In this document: positions 48,197 to 56,378 of the stretch, one piece after another | Layout of the letters: each line of letters opens with the position of its first letter | Numbering within the stretch: the stretch's first letter is position 1 | Program-made: the position numbers and the translations under genes | Assembly: GCF_012926505.1 (NCBI RefSeq) | Contig: NZ_JABBNT010000006.1 | Span: 57,697-121,696, forward strand | Direction of reading: 5' to 3' | Length of the DNA stretch: 64,000 bases | Source of the DNA: Pacificispira spongiicola | GTDB lineage: Bacteria > Pseudomonadota > Alphaproteobacteria > UBA8366 > Aestuariispiraceae | Notes under the pieces: generated by a model | What the model saw: only the letters and a program-made list of their open reading frames with translations | Database searches by the model: none | Told to the model about the DNA's origin: nothing

Positions 48197-49300
48197 TCAG
48201 TTCCAGAAGGACTCCCGGACCGTCGCGTCCCGCTGCCCTTCCGGCGTCAGGACGGTCAGTTTCGTATCCGGGTCCCAATGGGTCATGCGGACCATGCCGA
48301 TGGCGACATTGGTGTTGAAATCCGGCGACCACGCGGCGGAGGAAACCCGCCCGACCGGCTTGTCATTCGCCATCAGCGGCCAATGCCGGTCGCAGATGGG
48401 AACCTTCGGTCCGTCGATGGAAATCGCGCGGATCTGTTGCACCGGGCCTTCCTTGGCCACGCGCAGCAGGGCGTCGCGGCCGATGCAGCCGATGGCCGTC
48501 CAGGTGTCGCAGAACTTGCCCAACCCGCATTCATGCGGCGTGTTGTCGTCCGTCATGTCGTTGCCATAGGACAACAGCCCGCTTTCCACGCGTTCGATCA
48601 GATTCGGGCATCCGGCACGGACATCCATGGCCGCGCCCGCCTCGAACAGGGCGTGCCACAGCGGCATGCCGATATCGCCGCCTTCGACATAGATTTCGAA
48701 GCCGCCCTGTTTGGAATAGCCGGACCGGGCGATGACGAGATCGCGCCCCTGGAACGGGAACTTGCCGAACCGGAAGAAGCGGACGGACCGGATCGCGTCG
48801 CCGAACACGGCTGCCATCAGGTCTTCCGCTTTCGGCCCCTGCACGGCGAGGGGCGAAACGTCGGGTTCATCGACCAACACATCGAGGCGATAGCCATAGG
48901 CGATGCCCTTCACCCAATACAGCAGGTCGCTGTCCGCGATGGAAATCCACCAGCGGTCTTCCGCGATCTTCACCGCGACGGGATCGTTCAGCATGCCGCC
49001 GGTTTCGTCGACGATGGGCACGTAATAGCACTGCCCCGGCAGCATGCCGCGCAGGTCACGCGGCGTCAGCATCTGCATCAACCGACCGGCATCGGGGCCG
49101 CGCAGCTCAATCTGGCGTTCGCAGGCGACGTCCCAGACCTGAACGGCGTCCTTCAGGTGGCGATAGTCTTCCTCCACCGACCGAAACACGGTGGGCAGCA
49201 GCATGTGGTTGTAGACGGTATAGGCAGAGACCCCGGCGGCTTCGACCCCGTCGCTGAACGGGGTGCGGCGAAGACGGCGGGACGGAGAGAGAGCCTGCAT
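48197..49300 (-). CDS. dmdA: Dimethylsulfoniopropionate (DMSP) demethylase DmdA
   Basis: The protein is 367 aa with a GcvT-like fold. It closely follows remembered DmdA sequences: RRLRRTPFSDGVEAAGV, YTVYNHMLLPTVF, SVEEDYRHLKDAVQVWDV, GCPNLIERVESGLLSYGNDM and SSAAWSPDFNTNVAIGM. It transfers a methyl group from DMSP to tetrahydrofolate, giving methylmercaptopropionate, the entry to the demethylation route. The divergent GntR gene is its likely regulator. dmdB/C/D genes are not nearby. Confidence 0.92.
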   Translation of the reverse strand: MQALSPSRRLRRTPFSDGVEAAGVSAYTVYNHMLLPTVFRSVEEDYRHLKDAVQVWDVACERQIELRGPDAGRLMQMLTPRDLRGMLPGQCYYVPIVDETGGMLNDPVAVKIAEDRWWISIADSDLLYWVKGIAYGYRLDVLVDEPDVSPLAVQGPKAEDLMAAVFGDAIRSVRFFRFGKFPFQGRDLVIARSGYSKQGGFEIYVEGGDIGMPLWHALFEAGAAMDVRAGCPNLIERVESGLLSYGNDMTDDNTPHECGLGKFCDTWTAIGCIGRDALLRVAKEGPVQQIRAISIDGPKVPICDRHWPLMANDKPVGRVSSAAWSPDFNTNVAIGMVRMTHWDPDTKLTVLTPEGQRDATVRESFWN

Positions 49301-49526
49301 GGCGGTTCAATCCATTCGTTGGCACGGGCCGGGCACGACGGGCGCCGCACAGGGACCGATGCGGTTGCGGGAGTTTCGGGTGTTCGGGAAGACGGGGCTG
49401 GGCCGTTAGGTGCCCGGGGTACAGGCCCCTGGAGTACAGGCGCAGGGAACGCCGATTTCGCGGTATGTCATTGTGCGCTGCACCTCCCCAGCTTGATCCT
49501 GCACGGTTGGCCGTGTAAGGATTTTG

Positions 49527-49586
49527 TAAATGCCTGACATTTAAATGCCAGACAATTAAGTGACAGAGATTTAAATGCCTGACAAT
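49527..49586 (+). repeat. Four tandem 15-bp repeats forming start-stop mini-ORFs
   Basis: Units begin at 49527, 49542, 49557 and 49572: TAAATGCCTGACATT, TAAATGCCAGACAAT, TAAGTGACAGAGATT, TAAATGCCTGACAAT. Read in the GntR frame they encode M-P-D-I-stop, M-P-D-N-stop, V-T-E-I-stop, then the GntR start M-P-D-N. AAGGA (49517-49521) is 8 nt before the first ATG, and the gene's own ATG at 49575 has no good site. The junction TGACATTTAAATGCCA is also a near-perfect dyad, so an operator role is possible. Confidence 0.9.
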
Positions 49587-50321
49587 GAAAAATCAGCACG
49601 TGCGAAAACGACCGATCTGTCGGCGCAGATCGCGAAGTCGATCCGCGATGCAATCCTGTCCGGTGACCTGAGTGCGGATGAACGCCTGCCGTCCGAAGCG
49701 GAACTGGCGGAGCAGTTTTCCGTGTCCCGTCCGACGGTGCGGGAGGCGTTGAAACGGCTGGCGGCGCAATCCCTGATCCGCACGGAACGCGGCGCCTTTG
49801 GCGGCGCCTTTGTGCGGCGTCTGTCCTATAAGGAAGCGCAGGCCCAGAACGTCACCGCCTCCACCCTGCTGTTGACCATCAACGATATACGCTTCGACGT
49901 GGCCTGCGAGGCCCGCTTCGCCATGGAACGGGCCTGTATCGCGCTGGCGGCGCAACGCCGGGACGCGACCCACCTTGCCGCCATGCGCGCCGAAATCGAC
50001 CGCCAGAAGGACCCGACCCTGACGGACGAGGATTTCTGCGCCTCCGACGTCGCCTTGCACCGGGCCCTGGTCGACGGGGCGGGCAATCCGGTCCTGTCCT
50101 ATCACCTCGCGGGCTCGGTGGAGGCGATGCAGCCGCTGATGAATATGATAACCTTCTCCACAAGGTCGCGCAGCCGCATCGTCGCTCTGCACACGGCCCT
50201 GACCGACGCCCTGGAAGCCGCCGACGCGATGGCGGCGGAATCCGCCCTGGACGCCTTGCAGTCCTACACGCTGGAGCTCGGCCGCGACGCCTTGGCGAAA
50301 CGCGCGGCGGCGGGGCGATAG
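49575..50321 (+). CDS. GntR/FadR-family transcriptional regulator
   Basis: The protein is 248 aa. The winged helix spans about 15-75 (IAKSIRDAILSGDLSADERL, EQFSVSRPTVREALKRLA) and the C-terminal FCD domain has FDVACEARFAMERACIALAA and an FCASDVALHRALVDGAGN metal/ligand segment. It is divergent from dmdA and probably represses it until DMSP or a product such as acrylate binds. Its start codon is the last unit of a 15-bp tandem repeat. Confidence 0.9.
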   Translation: MPDNEKSARAKTTDLSAQIAKSIRDAILSGDLSADERLPSEAELAEQFSVSRPTVREALKRLAAQSLIRTERGAFGGAFVRRLSYKEAQAQNVTASTLLLTINDIRFDVACEARFAMERACIALAAQRRDATHLAAMRAEIDRQKDPTLTDEDFCASDVALHRALVDGAGNPVLSYHLAGSVEAMQPLMNMITFSTRSRSRIVALHTALTDALEAADAMAAESALDALQSYTLELGRDALAKRAAAGR

Positions 50322-50393
50322 ACGGCGTAGCGGCACTGGTAGAAAATCCAACTAAGCTACTCACCGCTAGCCTCTTCATGCTATAACCTTCAC

Positions 50394-50510
50394 GCGACGG
50401 CATGTGCTGGTGAGCGTTCCGAGGGGGGGTAACCTCATCAAGTCGGGTAGCGGACGTTCGGGCAGCGGGGAGTGTCTTACACTGCGCTTATCGTGCCACT
50501 CGCCACGGTG
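50394..50510. ncRNA. Conserved leader, copy A, upstream of GIY-YIG gene
   Basis: This 117-nt stretch is about four-fifths identical to 60283-60400. Identity is concentrated in GGCATGTGCTGG, GAGCGTTCCGA, TCAAGTCGGGT, GGACGTTCGGGCAGCGGG and the end ACTCGCCACGGTG. GGTGAG near the start can pair with CTCGCC near the end, and CCGAG with TTCGG; in copy B the same pairs are kept. A structured RNA leader or a DNA recognition site is possible. A translated frame is less likely because stop codons and length changes differ. Confidence 0.45.
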
Positions 50511-50611
50511 CCGTCGTACCTTGGTGGTCAGTACGTGTTATTATTGCCACTAAGGGGCTGTTTCGCTCGTCAGCGTCCAGAAATGTTTAGTGCCTGCGAA
50601 ACGTTAACTTG

Positions 50612-51067
50612 GTGAACGCCTATTTAGAGATCGAAGAGTATTCATCGCAAATGACCCGGATAGTGGCTACAATTCGCGACTTTCGTTTCCGCGTTAACGA
50701 ATATTCGACACGATACGGAAACATGAATTTGCGTTGGAGCGAGCCTTGGGACATCCAATGCAATTTTGATCAGACATGGCCTAACAATGGTCGCCCTGGT
50801 TGCTATGCAATATTCGACCGTGATCTCAAACTATTATACATCGGTAAAACGATAAATTTTGGGAAACGTTTAGGTGAGCATTTCAAGGTGGACCCAACAG
50901 ACCCAACCCGTAAACGCGGTCTTCCGAAGACTACCGAGGCGTGGTCTCCTAAAGCGCACTATGTTCTGACGGTTGCCCTCGACCATGCGTATGAAGCGCC
51001 CAGTCTCGAGGAATACCTGATTGAGAAGTTGCAGCCGTGTGGCAACAGAATGGGGATCAGAACCTGA
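50612..51067 (+). CDS. GIY-YIG nuclease domain protein, copy A
   Basis: The protein is about 151 aa. The GIY-YIG core is GCYAIFDRDLKLLYIGKT, with the Arg in GKRLGEHF and the Glu in SLEEYLIEKLQP, followed by Asn in GN. It is a free-standing small nuclease of homing-endonuclease or repair type. It is about 80% identical over its core to the gene at 60509-60913. The start is uncertain: GTG 50612, TTG 50609 and ATG 50651 are possible. It lies between the GntR gene and the first tRNA-derived attachment repeat. Confidence 0.8.
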   Translation: MNAYLEIEEYSSQMTRIVATIRDFRFRVNEYSTRYGNMNLRWSEPWDIQCNFDQTWPNNGRPGCYAIFDRDLKLLYIGKTINFGKRLGEHFKVDPTDPTRKRGLPKTTEAWSPKAHYVLTVALDHAYEAPSLEEYLIEKLQPCGNRMGIRT

Positions 51068-51327
51068 ATGTTGCGTCCTTGGAAGGCCTTCTCGGCGGTA
51101 AGGGGCAAACTATCTTGGGGGGCTTCCAGACTCCGCGCCGACCGTGCCGCCCAGTGGTGACGCTAAGGACGCGGCCACATCAACACTTGCTTCGGATAGA
51201 TAGCGCAATCGTATTGGGAAGTCGATGTAATCCGGCGGAAACGCCCGCAAGGAGCTGGAAACATACGGATGCGAGTAACAACGACACAGCAATCGCGTGG
51301 TTCCGCGCTAAACTACTGACTTTAGAA
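51068..51327. other. Gap between GIY-YIG copy A and the first attachment repeat
   Basis: About 260 bp of mixed composition. Open frames exist on both strands, but none has a family-like sequence or ribosome-binding site. It may be decayed mobile DNA; I see nothing definite. Confidence 0.4.
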
Positions 51328-51356
51328 GAGGATGGTGGCGGATCAGGGACTCGAAC
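51328..51356 (-). repeat. Attachment-site repeat (tRNA 3' end), outer copy
   Basis: The 29 bp (plus-strand start GAGGATGGTGGCGGATCAGG) are identical to 52648-52676. On the minus strand they read as a tRNA 3' end: part of the T-loop, GATCCGCC and CCA. After 51356 the match stops. It is interpreted as an integrase core site left by an integration event. Confidence 0.85.
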
Positions 51357-51457
51357 AGGGTAAATAATAAATATTTGATAAAAAATGATTTATTATAATT
51401 TTCTGTCTGTGAAAGTTCTCCATTTTGTAGCCATTTCCTCAACTGAACTTGTAGCCT

Positions 51458-52504
51458 TCAAGCACTCTGAACGACGGGTTTCTCTGAATCCAGGACATCG
51501 CACAGTCGAAAGTACATATGCCCCTGGATGTTTTTCACGGGCCGCGGCGAATGAGGCAGATGAATGATGTCGTCAGTCGAAAGGATGTAAAAGCGGAATG
51601 GAGCCCCTCGATCTCCCCAGCCAAACTCAACATCACGCGCCTCCAGGTAATGAGCTAGTCTTTCCTTCTCGTCGTTTGACAAAGAACTTTCGAACACGGA
51701 GCTACGTGCGACCGGATCAAGCGGATCGAACGAGATAATGTCGAGCACTCGATATAGTTTGCTCATTGCTCCTCCGCCTTTTTCGCGAAAAGCGATCCTT
51801 AGCGGTGTTTTATAGCTAAAGCTCGGCGTATCTGGGCACGCATGAATACAGGTTTCCTCAATGGCCTTCGCAGTGCCACCGGCTGGGACGCTAAGAATTT
51901 CGCGTTCATAGAATTGCATGTCATTTCCCATCCTCTGCAAAAACCGTAAAAACTCGCCGACCAATTGGTCTTTGGGCGCATGTTGATGAGCAATCAGGCG
52001 TATATCGTTCCAAGTCACCGAGGCGATATCCGGGAGAATTCGTTTCGTTCTTGTCAGGGCAATTGGAACGACCGGGAAGGCTTTTACGGCCGTAAGAACG
52101 CCTGGCGTTACGTATCTTCGGACCTGATTAATAATCGAGTCGTCAGACGCGTTGGATCCCTTAGCTGTCTTTGCTTCGATGACGAGTGCAAAAACCGGAG
52201 CATGTCCACGCAGGAAGCGGACAACGAGATCCGCTCTGATTTTGCCCGTGTTGTCTAATCCGATCATTTCTGCATCGACAATGATCTGATCGAACTTTGG
52301 ATTCTTCTGTCCGACAATTCCTTTGACTACACGTGCCACACTCGAGATCCGCAGCAGTGCTCTTAGCAATGCCGGCGACTTGCTCAAAACATAGCCAAGC
52401 GCTTTTGTCTGGCGCGGCTCCCTGCCTGATCCTGCAATAAGATCGAAGACTGTTGCCGTGTTTGCAAAACCATCTGACTCGTAAAGTCGGAAAAGTGCTT
52501 TCAT
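51458..52504 (-). CDS. PD-(D/E)xK nuclease-like protein between two attachment repeats
   Basis: The protein is 348 aa and soluble. Residues about 88-115 contain KIRADLVVRF and PVFALVIEAKT, the D...E-x-K arrangement of PD-(D/E)xK nucleases. The rest is unrecognised. It is the only gene in the 1.3-kb interval bounded by the two 29-bp repeats, with lower GC than the core chromosome. A defence or toxin function is likely by context but not shown. Confidence 0.65.
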   Translation of the reverse strand: MKALFRLYESDGFANTATVFDLIAGSGREPRQTKALGYVLSKSPALLRALLRISSVARVVKGIVGQKNPKFDQIIVDAEMIGLDNTGKIRADLVVRFLRGHAPVFALVIEAKTAKGSNASDDSIINQVRRYVTPGVLTAVKAFPVVPIALTRTKRILPDIASVTWNDIRLIAHQHAPKDQLVGEFLRFLQRMGNDMQFYEREILSVPAGGTAKAIEETCIHACPDTPSFSYKTPLRIAFREKGGGAMSKLYRVLDIISFDPLDPVARSSVFESSLSNDEKERLAHYLEARDVEFGWGDRGAPFRFYILSTDDIIHLPHSPRPVKNIQGHMYFRLCDVLDSEKPVVQSA

Positions 52505-52647
52505 TTCGATCTGTGCGTCGCCCGCCTTCGTCTGCGAGAAGTGAATAGCCCCTATATTTCTGGACGCCTTCTTCCCTAAATTTGAGGCAAGGAGGCCGGA
52601 AACGCTTGGGTATCAGGGCATTTCCGTCAATATCAATGATTTAGGGG

Positions 52648-52697
52648 GAGGATGGTGGCGGATCAGGGACTCGAACCCCGGACACATGGATTATGAT
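52648..52697 (-). repeat. Attachment-site repeat with tRNA-Met-like 3' half, inner copy
   Basis: On the minus strand this reads as the 3' half of a tRNA: CATAATCC after the anticodon region, T-arm CGGGG-TTCGAGT-CCCTG, ATCCGCC and ACCA. The 5' half is absent, replaced by AT repeats. The sequence resembles an elongator tRNA-Met (CAT). The intact gene should lie at the far right end of the element, beyond this window. The integrase gene is 60 bp away. Confidence 0.8.
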
Positions 52698-52757
52698 GCA
52701 ATTATATATATAATAAAAACAGCAGTTTATTAGTGATGTGTTGCATCTGTGTCGCAA

Positions 52758-53984
52758 TCATCCGATCAACCGTGTTTCCGCTCGGTGCGCTAGGTCCGCG
52801 TCGGCTTCCGGGTTGGGGAACAGGTGCCCGTAGGTGTCCATAGTCATCGATAGAGTGGCGTGTCCCGCGATATCCTGAATTCGTTTGTGCGGATAGCCTA
52901 GATCGATCCAAGTCGATATGGCGTAGTGGCGAAATGCGTGAATGCCGTACTTCGCCTCCATGACCGGCTGTCCGTCGTCATCCAGGATCGGCGCGCCGTC
53001 GTCGTCTACCTTGGATACCGACACTCCGGCCTCGATTTGCGTTGCCGCGAAGCCGCGCCGGTAGACGTTCGAATGGTTTTCGACGTTACCCGCACCGTTC
53101 GGGAAAACGAGGAACAGTTGCCCCGGATCGGTCACGTTTCCGTCGGCGTCTTTCTTCACGTTTCGCCGGGGGCATACCAGTTTCCATTCCCGTAAGGTGT
53201 TCGCGAGATAGCTACCCATCGGGATAGATCGTCGTCCGGCCTTCGATTTCGGTGCGCCCAATTCGTTATACAGGCTTGCTCGCTGCCGTACATGGATCAC
53301 GCTAGCGTCAAAGTCTACGTCGTCCCATGTTAGGCCGCGAAGCTCGCTTGCGCGCATCCCTGTGAAGATCGCCGCAATTATCAGGGGCCTCCAGCGCCCG
53401 CTCGCAGCCGCCAGAATAAGGCGCGCCTCTTCTTGTGTCGGGAAGTGCTTTCCGGCCAAGATTTTTTCGTGTTGCCTGTCGCCGTTTCTCTTCCGGCGGC
53501 GGCGTTCCCTGACGACATTGCGGGACACTAGGCCACGGTCTTGGGCGTCCGCCAAGATGCTGCCGAGACTGGAAAGCGCCTTGCGTACCAGCGCATCGCT
53601 ACGGCCATTCTTGTGAAGCCACGTTTCAAACTCTCTGACTGTTTGCGTGTTGAGGTCGGACAGCTTTGTGTCGGCCAGACGCTCATAAATATGGTAATCG
53701 AGGTGGGTCCGGTATTGGTGAAGGGTGGAGCGCTCTAGCCTCGATTCCTCGCAGGTCTCAAACCATAGTTCCCCCGCCTTGCGGACGGTCACAGATTCAG
53801 ACGCAGCGGTGTGCGTTCCCTGCTTCACTTCATGGCGGGCCTCGATAGACCACGCCTCCGCGTCTTTTTTGCGCGTGAAGGTTTTCAGGTGCCGCTTGCC
53901 GTGCTGATCGAAGTAATCGACCACCCACGCCTCCTTGGTTTCCCCCTTTCGGGTTTCCCAACTGCGCTTCCGTATCGACGCCAT
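52758..53984 (-). CDS. int: Tyrosine recombinase / phage integrase
   Basis: The protein is 408 aa. An N-terminal Arm-binding AP2-like region (WVVDYFDQHGKRHLKTF) and SAM-like core-binding domain precede the catalytic domain: Arg in FTGMRASELRGL, H-x-x-R in HAFRHYA, GHATLSM and the nucleophile Tyr in DTYGHLF. It is next to the tRNA-derived repeat it should recognise and marks the left end of the prophage. Confidence 0.95.
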   Translation of the reverse strand: MASIRKRSWETRKGETKEAWVVDYFDQHGKRHLKTFTRKKDAEAWSIEARHEVKQGTHTAASESVTVRKAGELWFETCEESRLERSTLHQYRTHLDYHIYERLADTKLSDLNTQTVREFETWLHKNGRSDALVRKALSSLGSILADAQDRGLVSRNVVRERRRRKRNGDRQHEKILAGKHFPTQEEARLILAAASGRWRPLIIAAIFTGMRASELRGLTWDDVDFDASVIHVRQRASLYNELGAPKSKAGRRSIPMGSYLANTLREWKLVCPRRNVKKDADGNVTDPGQLFLVFPNGAGNVENHSNVYRRGFAATQIEAGVSVSKVDDDGAPILDDDGQPVMEAKYGIHAFRHYAISTWIDLGYPHKRIQDIAGHATLSMTMDTYGHLFPNPEADADLAHRAETRLIG

Positions 53985-54073
53985 GTTCTTTGCTCCTGAT
54001 GTGTTGCATCAGTATATGTTGCAAAAAATCCATGCGTCAATATTGTTGCGGTCGAGCGGCGCGACTGCCGACT

Positions 54074-54310
54074 TCATTCGTTAGTGTGCGACAAGATTTC
54101 CAACCCCTTGCCGGTAATCTTCCACCCCCGGAAATTGCCCGCGCGAACGCGGACGATCCATCCCGCTTCGAGCATTGCTTTCCGATCGAAGAACGACACA
54201 TCCCTGATCTGATCCTCGTGGCAAATCGGGCACTGCCCATCGCCCCGCACGATCTTGAGAATGCCGATGTGCCGGTCTGTGAGTTCTGGGAGGCTGTCGT
54301 TGGAGCGCAT
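54074..54310 (-). CDS. Small hypothetical prophage protein
   Basis: The protein is 78 aa with winged-helix-like C-terminal half (FDRKAMLEAGWIVRVRAG, WKITGKGLEIL) and one CPICHE segment. It is 2 bp downstream of the zinc-ribbon gene and probably in one transcript with it. Confidence 0.55.
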   Translation of the reverse strand: MRSNDSLPELTDRHIGILKIVRGDGQCPICHEDQIRDVSFFDRKAMLEAGWIVRVRAGNFRGWKITGKGLEILSHTNE

Positions 54311-54312
54311 CG

Positions 54313-54603
54313 CTATAGTTCCGTTCCTTCATGAAGTTCCAAAAAGTTCAGTCGCTCAAACTGAGCAAGGTCTGTGAGAATCCGGCCGTCGGCGTCGTAC
54401 CTAAGCGACGGCTTGACGAGTGGGTAAGATCGGCCACAGGTCTGACAGCGCAACCGCTTCTGAAGTGCGGCCAGGGTCGTGCCCCGGTGGATTCGCCGAT
54501 GCCCAACCCATTTCTCCGGATCGAATCCGGTCGGCTTCTTGCAATTCACGCAAATTATGAGAACCGACATGCCTCGATCCATGATGTCGCCCAAGTTGAT
54601 CAT
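54313..54603 (-). CDS. Small zinc-ribbon protein
   Basis: The protein is 96 aa (or 86 aa from the ATG at residue 11). Two CxxC pairs, CVNCKK and CQTCGR, suggest a zinc ribbon. It is near the integrase and leftward. No specific function is recognisable. Confidence 0.6.
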   Translation of the reverse strand: MINLGDIMDRGMSVLIICVNCKKPTGFDPEKWVGHRRIHRGTTLAALQKRLRCQTCGRSYPLVKPSLRYDADGRILTDLAQFERLNFLELHEGTEL

Positions 54604-54753
54604 TTTGCTTGTCCGATAGGGTGCGCTCGTCCAAGCGCTAATTCGGAACTAAGATAGAACAAATGAGGCGTGGCGATCAATGCCAGTGACGGTCAGTGAC
54701 GTTTCGTGACCGTCCGCTTAGAAGGCGGGTGCTCTATGGTAGGTTAAGTGATC

Positions 54754-54942
54754 CTAATGGATCGTCCCGGTCTCGGCTTGTAGATCGGCAATGGCTTTGA
54801 CAATCCTTCGCCAGACTGCGGCCCCCTCGAAATCGCCCCCGTCGAGCAAGCGGTCCGCGTTCAATGCTGCCTCGACGCTGGCGTTTTCGCCGTGCTGATC
54901 GATCAAGAGCTTTGCGGTTCGGTAAATGTCTTTCGTATCCAT
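54754..54942 (-). CDS. Small DUF6961-like protein
   Basis: The protein is 62 aa: MDTKDIYRTAKLLIDQHGEN, then AVWRRIVKAIADLQ. This short helical family is frequent in alphaproteobacterial genomes and prophages; its function is unknown. Confidence 0.6.
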   Translation of the reverse strand: MDTKDIYRTAKLLIDQHGENASVEAALNADRLLDGGDFEGAAVWRRIVKAIADLQAETGTIH

Positions 54943-55057
54943 TGATATTCAATATCGGAAAAGCCGAAGCCCTCCAACGAATCAGGTATCCGAAGGGCAG
55001 CAATTTTAAAATGGTCGTATCAGTAACGATCACAATGCGTACTGAAAGGGGCAGAAA

Positions 55058-55306
55058 ATGGATATCAGGCGCGCAACGGAAATTCCAAGCGATGACACTG
55101 ATCATGCAACTGTTGTGAAATACATCGCGCCGTCAGATCAACGTGTAACGCATTACCTAACAGGTAGCGTAGCGCGTGACGGAAAGGTTGTCTTTCTTCA
55201 ACCAGAATTTGGCCGGTACGATATAGAAGCCGACGCCATACAGGCCGCTACGGAGTTCGCAGAGGCATACGGTTTGAATGAAGTCGTCTTAGTTGATCAG
55301 ACCTAA
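55058..55306 (+). CDS. Small hypothetical prophage protein
   Basis: The protein is 82 aa and soluble, with a GRYDIEADAIQAATEFAEAY helix near the end. AAAGGGGCAGAAA precedes the ATG. No family is recognised. Confidence 0.5.
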   Translation: MDIRRATEIPSDDTDHATVVKYIAPSDQRVTHYLTGSVARDGKVVFLQPEFGRYDIEADAIQAATEFAEAYGLNEVVLVDQT

Positions 55307-55316
55307 GCGATACGCA

Positions 55317-56060
55317 TCAACCTTGGTCGCATCCTGGATCTGGCCAAGCCGTCGTTTTCTTGTCGATGTCGATGCCGCGCAGGTGCAGCGGCACACCTAG
55401 CGCCTGGATCACCTCGGCAGGCGTGGTCAGGTAAGTGGACGCGTCGCCGGATCGGATTTTAGCGTTCGGAAAGTTCCAAGCGACTGCCTCGCCGGTCACG
55501 GGCCTGTGGACCAGTTTCATGAAGCGGTCAGGAGTGACGATGCCATGCGAATTGACGAAATAATCGTTGTCCTCGTCGCTTCCCCAAACTACGGCGATCC
55601 AGATCACCAGCGGTCCTTTGTCCGCTTCGTCCCGCCAACACTCGATTAACTTCTCGGTTTTCCGCCAAGCGCCTGTCCGATTAAACGACGACTGTTGCGG
55701 CGTTATGTTCGTCATCACGTTGGACGCGGCTATGGCGTCCTTCCTGTCGTCCAGGTGGTTGGCCGGTACAAGGTGGCCCAGGTCGTAATCGTCGGGGGCG
55801 TTCGGGACCGAAGCATAAGTGTCTGTGCTGATTTGGCCCTTGCAGTCATCCGGCAGATTTTCGTCTAGGAAAAATGCGTGGTCGCGCTCAAGCGAGCCGG
55901 TATCGGGTCCAATCTCGTACCGCGCCGCAACGGCTCCACCGAGCGCGCAATCGTACCAGAGTGTGAATCCGGGATACTCTAGGAGGATCGTGTCCGCCCG
56001 TGCCGGTACCGTTACAATCGAGGCAAGCCCGACTAGTGCCCCCATAACCATATGTCGCAT
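55317..56060 (-). CDS. Secreted DNA/RNA non-specific endonuclease (NucA/EndA family)
   Basis: The protein is 247 aa. It has a signal peptide (MVMGALVGLASIVTVPARA-DT) and the beta-beta-alpha-metal core DLGHLVPANH, where most members have D-R-G-H, followed by TNITPQQSSFNRTGAW with the metal-ligand Asn. The ATG at 56060 has AAGGGA 7 nt upstream. It lies in the prophage lysogenic region and may be an exported accessory nuclease. Confidence 0.85.
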   Translation of the reverse strand: MRHMVMGALVGLASIVTVPARADTILLEYPGFTLWYDCALGGAVAARYEIGPDTGSLERDHAFFLDENLPDDCKGQISTDTYASVPNAPDDYDLGHLVPANHLDDRKDAIAASNVMTNITPQQSSFNRTGAWRKTEKLIECWRDEADKGPLVIWIAVVWGSDEDNDYFVNSHGIVTPDRFMKLVHRPVTGEAVAWNFPNAKIRSGDASTYLTTPAEVIQALGVPLHLRGIDIDKKTTAWPDPGCDQG

Positions 56061-56100
56061 CGGCTTTCCCTTCATTGAATGGTGGCGTTAGGATCGAGGT

Positions 56101-56358
56101 TCAGTTGCAGCGCACGGTCCAGACGAACCATGTCTTGTTGGCCGCGTCCTTCTCAGTCCTATCGGATAGCTTTTCATATCCGTTTGGGCACCGTTCCAAA
56201 GCGTCCTGGTGGAGGTTCTGCATAGCGACGTTCGCGCCGGTTAAGACTGGATCCATGAATTTCAATTCGATAGTTCCGTCATTCATTTGCGTTGCGATTC
56301 TCTTGTCGCAACCGACAAGGGTGAGGGCAACAAACGCGAGGAGCACGATACGGGTCAT
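56101..56358 (-). CDS. Small predicted lipoprotein
   Basis: The protein is 85 aa. Signal peptide MTRIVLLAFVALTLVGCDK ends in a lipobox (LVGC). The mature part carries two further Cys near the end. The ATG at 56358 is favoured over a longer frame that overlaps the next gene. The function is unknown. Confidence 0.6.
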   Translation of the reverse strand: MTRIVLLAFVALTLVGCDKRIATQMNDGTIELKFMDPVLTGANVAMQNLHQDALERCPNGYEKLSDRTEKDAANKTWFVWTVRCN

Positions 56359-56378
56359 AGGGGCGGCTTTCCTTTTCC

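Noticed and set aside
48125..49537. 470-codon frame antisense to dmdA
   Set aside because: It is explained by dmdA on the other strand and has low-complexity mirrored composition.
50394..50640. Integron attC site or group I/II intron at the GIY-YIG leader
   Set aside because: GTTAA-type ends occur, but there is no paired inverse core site and no intron core or domain V-like hairpin could be found.
52648..52740. Complete tRNA at the inner attachment repeat
   Set aside because: Only the 3' half is present; the 5' half and D-arm are replaced by AT-rich sequence.
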